Part shown: in pieces, positions 5,459 through 5,493 of the stretch
How the letters are laid out: each line of letters begins with the position of its first letter
Numbering within the stretch: the first letter of the stretch is position 1
Source of the DNA: Anaerolineae bacterium
GTDB taxonomy: Bacteria; Chloroflexota; Anaerolineae; Aggregatilineales; Aggregatilineaceae
Assembly (NCBI GenBank): GCA_018056405.1
Contig: JAGPFT010000229.1
Span: 1 to 5,493 of the forward strand
Direction: 5' to 3'
Length of the DNA stretch: 5,493 nt
Notes under the pieces: generated by a model
What the model saw: only the letters and a program-made list of their open reading frames with translations
Database searches by the model: none
What the model was told of the DNA's origin: nothing
Program-made: the position numbers and the translations under genes

Positions 5459-5493
5459 AGGCCCCTCCCCCTGGCCCCCTCCCCGGCAAAGCC
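5459..5493 (+). repeat. 35-bp direct repeat, copy 2, cut by the window edge
   Basis: All 35 bases match copy 1 at an offset of 178 bases. The match reaches the last base of the window, so this is probably the start of a second element that continues to the right. Confidence 0.9.

Noticed and set aside
5281..5493. CRISPR array
   Set aside because: There are only two repeat copies 178 bases apart, and the intervening DNA consists of hairpins rather than spacers of uniform size. No cas gene is visible.

Overview
The window suggests a G+C-rich bacterium. A Chloroflexota-like host is my best guess, resting mainly on the style of the C-rich intergenic repeats at the right end. That guess is weak and no marker gene confirms it. 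Base composition changes sharply along the window: a 60-base line counted by hand inside the left operon (1501-1560) has 44 G+C, while one inside the right-hand genes (3241-3300) has 30.

Positions 1-2704 (minus strand) hold two genes of the anaerobic glycerol-3-phosphate dehydrogenase operon. glpA encodes the FAD catalytic subunit and is complete. glpB encodes the second flavin subunit; its 3' end runs off the left edge. They overlap by 8 bases and both have clear Shine-Dalgarno sequences. glpC would be expected beyond position 1. Together they would oxidise glycerol-3-phosphate to dihydroxyacetone phosphate and pass the electrons towards the membrane.

Positions 2705-2831 form a divergent spacer with a small perfect palindrome.

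Positions 2832-4991 hold what looks like a compact Type II restriction-modification pair. A 284-aa protein with a PD-(D/E)XK-like nuclease motif is on the plus strand. A 434-aa amino-methyltransferase (DPFCGTG and SPPY motifs) is on the minus strand. They converge so tightly that the two stop codons abut and form the palindrome TGATCA. The methyltransferase has a good promoter and ribosome binding site. The nuclease has neither a visible Shine-Dalgarno sequence nor a strong promoter, and its start overlaps the stop of a 14-codon leader ORF. That asymmetry fits the need to methylate before cutting.

Positions 4992-5493 hold no convincing gene. They contain the methyltransferase promoter, two short ORFs that may be gene remnants, G+C-rich hairpins, a 117-bp MITE-like element with imperfect terminal inverted repeats, a 15-bp perfect inverted repeat whose arms are themselves palindromic, and the start of a second copy of the element at the right edge. 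The lower-G+C pair lying between a housekeeping operon and mobile-looking repeats suggests a horizontally acquired defence island.
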